From an uncultured Christensenellaceae bacterium (GTDB lineage: Bacteria > Bacillota > Clostridia > Christensenellales > Borkfalkiaceae): a stretch of DNA of 39,276 bases. The translations under genes and the position numbers were made by a program. The stretch spans positions 1 to 39,276 of the forward strand of contig CAJUJO010000013.1 in NCBI GenBank assembly GCA_910586675.1. The letters are read 5' to 3'. Every line of letters starts with the position of its first letter. Position 1 is the first letter of the stretch. The notes under the pieces are model-generated. The model saw nothing but the letters and a program-made list of their open reading frames with translations, was not told the DNA's origin and searched no databases. Shown one piece after another: positions 36,889-39,276 of the stretch.

Positions 36889-39192
36889 ATGCGGAAATCA
36901 GCAAGAAAATTTTTATTTGTCGCCACGGCGGCGGTCATGGCGCTCGGCGCCGCTTCGCTCGGCGCATGCGGGTATACCTTTACCCCGCTCGGCGGCGATT
37001 TTGCAGCGGGCGACGTCAGCTCGAACGGCGGGTTCGTCGTGGAAAAGGGAAATTACGTCTACTTTATCAACGGCGTGGAATCCAACACTGCCGATAATAC
37101 GTACGGCAGCGTCGTAAAGGGCGCGCTGATGCGAATTTCCAAAAACGACCTTAAGGAAGGCAAGGGCGATAAGGCGGAAACGGTCGTCCCTTCCCTGATG
37201 GTCGCGGCGGACTATACTTCCGGGCTTTATATTTACGGCGACAGAGTGTATTACGCCACGCCCAACAACGTAAAGAACACCGCAGGCGAAATCGAAACGG
37301 ATTACCTCGATTTCAAGAGCGTGAAATTAGACGGTACCGATATTCAGAGTTATTTCCGCGTTTCCGACAACGCGACGCCTTACCGCTTCGTGGAAGCGGG
37401 CGACGGTTCGGAAAAGAGCGTTTACGTTCTTTATGCCGAAGGGTCGAGTTCGTATACCCTGCATTCCTACGATATTGCGGGTAAGAAAGATACCGTGATC
37501 GCCGAAAACGCGACGGGTTACGTGCTGGATTCCGATAAGACTAATCCCGGCATATATTATACGATGGACGTTTCCGTCGGGCTCGATATGGAAAACGGGT
37601 CGAGGAAGCTCGATTACAATCAAATCTACCGCGCGGACGCGGCGGTCAAGGAAGCGCCTTACGAATATACCTGGCGGCAGGAATATCTCGACGAGCACGA
37701 GGGAAAGGCTCCCTATACCAATCTCGGGTCGATCGTGCTCGACGGAATCGGCAGTTCCCGCGCGGACAGCAAAACGCAGTTCACGCACGACTGGACGGAG
37801 GGGGTCGAACCTCTGACGGTGAGCGGTTACAAATACGCGCTGGAAACGTACGCAAACGGCGGAATTTACTTTACCCGCAGCGAGATTACCAAGACGGGCT
37901 CTTCGGGTGAAGACGGCTGGCTCTACTACCTTTCCGAGGATAAGACGGGAAGCGGTTGGAATTCCGTTTCGGGCAATGCGGGTGAAAATCTCGACGTCGT
38001 TGCGCAGAACACGACCAAGGCTTCCGCTTCGGCACTCTTTTATCTGGAAGGCGGTACGCACCATTATCTGTATGCGGACGGTGAGCGGATCGTCCGTGCG
38101 GACGTAGGCGAAAACGGCATTGCCGAGGAGCTTACGATTGCACGCGGTGTGAGCGGCGCAAAACTGATGTTCCGCGACGACGCGGACGCAACATACAAAT
38201 ACGTCTATTTCAACCGCACCAACGGAAGCGGTCTTTCCGCCGAACGCGCTGTCTACAACGGAACGTGGGGGGATTATTCCTCTTTGCAGGGGAAGGACGA
38301 ATTTAAGCCCGTAAAGGTGCTTGACGTGCAGCATGCAAACAACTGGTACGGTTATGAAATGCTCGGCACGACGCTCTTCTATGCGGACGCCGAAGCGGTC
38401 GGATCCAATTCCTATAATTATGCGGCGGCGGTCAGTCTTGCCAACGCCGACGGCGCGCTCATGAACAACGCGGAAATCGCCGCATTCAATGAAAAGCTGG
38501 AAGAAATAACCGACGGCGAAACGGGGTACCTTGCGAAGCTTTCCGACGAGAACAGAAGCAAGCTTTCCGACGCGGTAAAATATTACTTCTATACGGGGTC
38601 CACTGTATACTTCAAGGAAAATATCGACGAAGCCGTCGCGGAAGGCAAGGCGGAAAATTATCTCTATAACGACGAGGATAAAAAGGACTTCTACGACTTT
38701 GCGGAAGGCAAGGGCGGCGCGGCGGCGTTTGTGGACGAAGCCGGCAACTCCTACCGCACGCGCAGTTACTTCGTTACCGCGCTCGGCGCCAGAAACGAGG
38801 CGGACGAAGAGAGTTATAACGAATATTGGAAGAACGCTATAGAGCGCTATACGCCCCCTGCCAAGGACGAAAGTCTCCCTTGGTGGGTATGGACGCTCGT
38901 CGGCGTCGGAATCGGCGTCGTCGTTATCGGCGCGGGGCTGGGCGTTTGGTTCGGCATGCGCGTAAAGAAGAAGCGCGCTGCGGAAGCGGAGCCCAAAGCC
39001 AAACTCATGGCGGTCGATACGACGGACGACAGGAGCGTGGACGTTTATGCGGACGAGCCCGAACAGCCCGCCGCAGAAGCTGCGGAGGAGGCTCCGGAAA
39101 TCCCTGCGGAGGAAATTGCGGAATTACCCGCCGAAGAGAGCGCTGCGGAAGAGCCCGTCGAAGAGAAAGGGGCAGATCAAACGGAAGAATAA
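36889..39192 (+). CDS. Large lipoprotein with C-terminal membrane anchor
   Basis: A 767-residue surface protein I do not recognise. It has a basic start, a hydrophobic signal and a lipobox SLGAC with Cys27. The ectodomain (about 28-660) is rich in Tyr, Asp and Gly, with many short strands (YVYFINGVES, GLYIYGDRVYYATP, GGIYFTRSEI, HHYLYADGERIVRADVG), suggesting a beta-propeller like those of DUF5050 proteins. A single transmembrane helix (about 668-690, WWVWTLVGVGIGVVVIGAGL) and KKKR stop-transfer follow, then a very acidic Ala/Glu/Pro cytoplasmic tail of about 70 residues. Lipid anchor plus membrane helix is unusual. GGAGTAG precedes the ATG. Confidence 0.8.
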   Translation: MRKSARKFLFVATAAVMALGAASLGACGYTFTPLGGDFAAGDVSSNGGFVVEKGNYVYFINGVESNTADNTYGSVVKGALMRISKNDLKEGKGDKAETVVPSLMVAADYTSGLYIYGDRVYYATPNNVKNTAGEIETDYLDFKSVKLDGTDIQSYFRVSDNATPYRFVEAGDGSEKSVYVLYAEGSSSYTLHSYDIAGKKDTVIAENATGYVLDSDKTNPGIYYTMDVSVGLDMENGSRKLDYNQIYRADAAVKEAPYEYTWRQEYLDEHEGKAPYTNLGSIVLDGIGSSRADSKTQFTHDWTEGVEPLTVSGYKYALETYANGGIYFTRSEITKTGSSGEDGWLYYLSEDKTGSGWNSVSGNAGENLDVVAQNTTKASASALFYLEGGTHHYLYADGERIVRADVGENGIAEELTIARGVSGAKLMFRDDADATYKYVYFNRTNGSGLSAERAVYNGTWGDYSSLQGKDEFKPVKVLDVQHANNWYGYEMLGTTLFYADAEAVGSNSYNYAAAVSLANADGALMNNAEIAAFNEKLEEITDGETGYLAKLSDENRSKLSDAVKYYFYTGSTVYFKENIDEAVAEGKAENYLYNDEDKKDFYDFAEGKGGAAAFVDEAGNSYRTRSYFVTALGARNEADEESYNEYWKNAIERYTPPAKDESLPWWVWTLVGVGIGVVVIGAGLGVWFGMRVKKKRAAEAEPKAKLMAVDTTDDRSVDVYADEPEQPAAEAAEEAPEIPAEEIAELPAEESAAEEPVEEKGADQTEE

Positions 39193-39198
39193 GAAAAG

Positions 39199-39231
39199 GC
39201 GCTTCGCCCCGTTCGGGCGGAGCGTTTTTTG
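39199..39231 (+). terminator. Intrinsic terminator after the lipoprotein gene
   Basis: CGCTTCGCCC (39200-39209) and GGGCGGAGCG (39215-39224) pair with one wobble, followed by TTTTTT. Confidence 0.85.
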
Positions 39232-39263
39232 TATAACGAAAACCACGCGATAGTCGCGTGGTT
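39232..39263 (-). terminator. Probable terminator of a minus-strand gene beyond the right edge
   Basis: AACCACGCGA (39241-39250) and TCGCGTGGTT (39254-39263) form a perfect 10-bp stem with loop TAG. On the minus strand TTCGTTATAC follows, adding to the TT of the stem, so it probably ends a convergent transcript entering from the right. Confidence 0.55.
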
Positions 39264-39276
39264 CAAAAGAGGTTAA

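Noticed and set aside
1..39276. Search for CRISPR arrays, tRNAs, rRNAs, insertion sequences and prophage genes
   Set aside because: No repeat-spacer pattern, cloverleaf, transposase or integrase motif was found by reading; tRNAscan and repeat-finding software were not run.

Overview
The window looks like the replication-origin neighbourhood of a low-to-mid GC, probably spore-forming member of the Clostridia (Bacillota). The clues are the yyaC-type spore gene, the yidD/yidC/khpB/rnpA/rpmH cluster, dnaN, parAB, FtsH, consensus sigma-A promoters with 17-bp spacers, GGAGG-type ribosome binding sites, a T-box leader and many TTG starts. The many divergent or unplaced proteins fit an uncultured gut clade related to Christensenellales, but the exact taxon is an inference. 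I saw no tRNA, rRNA, insertion sequence or CRISPR array.

Layout. 1-711 holds the edge of a DUF6194-like gene and a GyrI-like protein. 941-4540 is ftsH-parA-parB on the minus strand, with two parS sites upstream of ftsH. 5230-7909 carries a CvpA-like protein, YyaC, a 76-residue protein and an alpha/beta hydrolase. 7957-12377 is the minus-strand block dnaN-rpmH-rnpA-yidD-yidC-khpB. 12380-12710 is the probable oriC: an AT-rich tract with DnaA-trio-like repeats followed by about eight DnaA-box-like 9-mers, but with no adjacent dnaA. Genes to the right run mostly on the plus strand: rsmG and a SLOG protein; an NfeD-flotillin pair; iscS-iscU-iscR with a candidate operator; several unplaced proteins; pckG with a long structured leader; a small XRE switch with a divergent candidate sRNA; a membrane protein preceded by an inverted pair of perfect DnaA boxes; the membrane pyrophosphatase hppA; a DeoR regulator; a T-box(Cys)-cysE-cysS operon; a short-form AlaRS and an acetyltransferase; rplM-rpsI; a second hydrolase; and a large doubly anchored lipoprotein.

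How the genes work together. The origin, the parS sites with ParAB, and the DnaA-box pair near 25.35 kb suggest a chromosome-replication and segregation hub. Gene polarity changes near 12.4-12.9 kb, as expected at an origin. The YidC-YidD-KhpB block and FtsH make and police the membrane proteome. cysE, cysS and iscSUR form a cysteine and Fe-S supply set with two separate sensors: a T-box reading tRNA-Cys and an Rrf2 protein with three cysteines. GTP-type PEPCK and a K+-dependent membrane PPase point to PEP/PPi-centred energy metabolism.

Most interesting unexplained items: (a) the XRE-controlled divergent promoter at 24.43 kb, with two 17-bp palindromic operators and a ~118-nt RNA ending in a strong terminator; (b) three promoters whose -10 box sits 6-7 nt before the start codon, suggesting leaderless mRNAs; (c) the perfect DnaA-box inverted pair next to one of them; (d) the ~230-nt pckG leader; (e) an AlaRS lacking the C-terminal domain and resembling the short CPR-type enzymes; (f) an oriC separated from dnaA.
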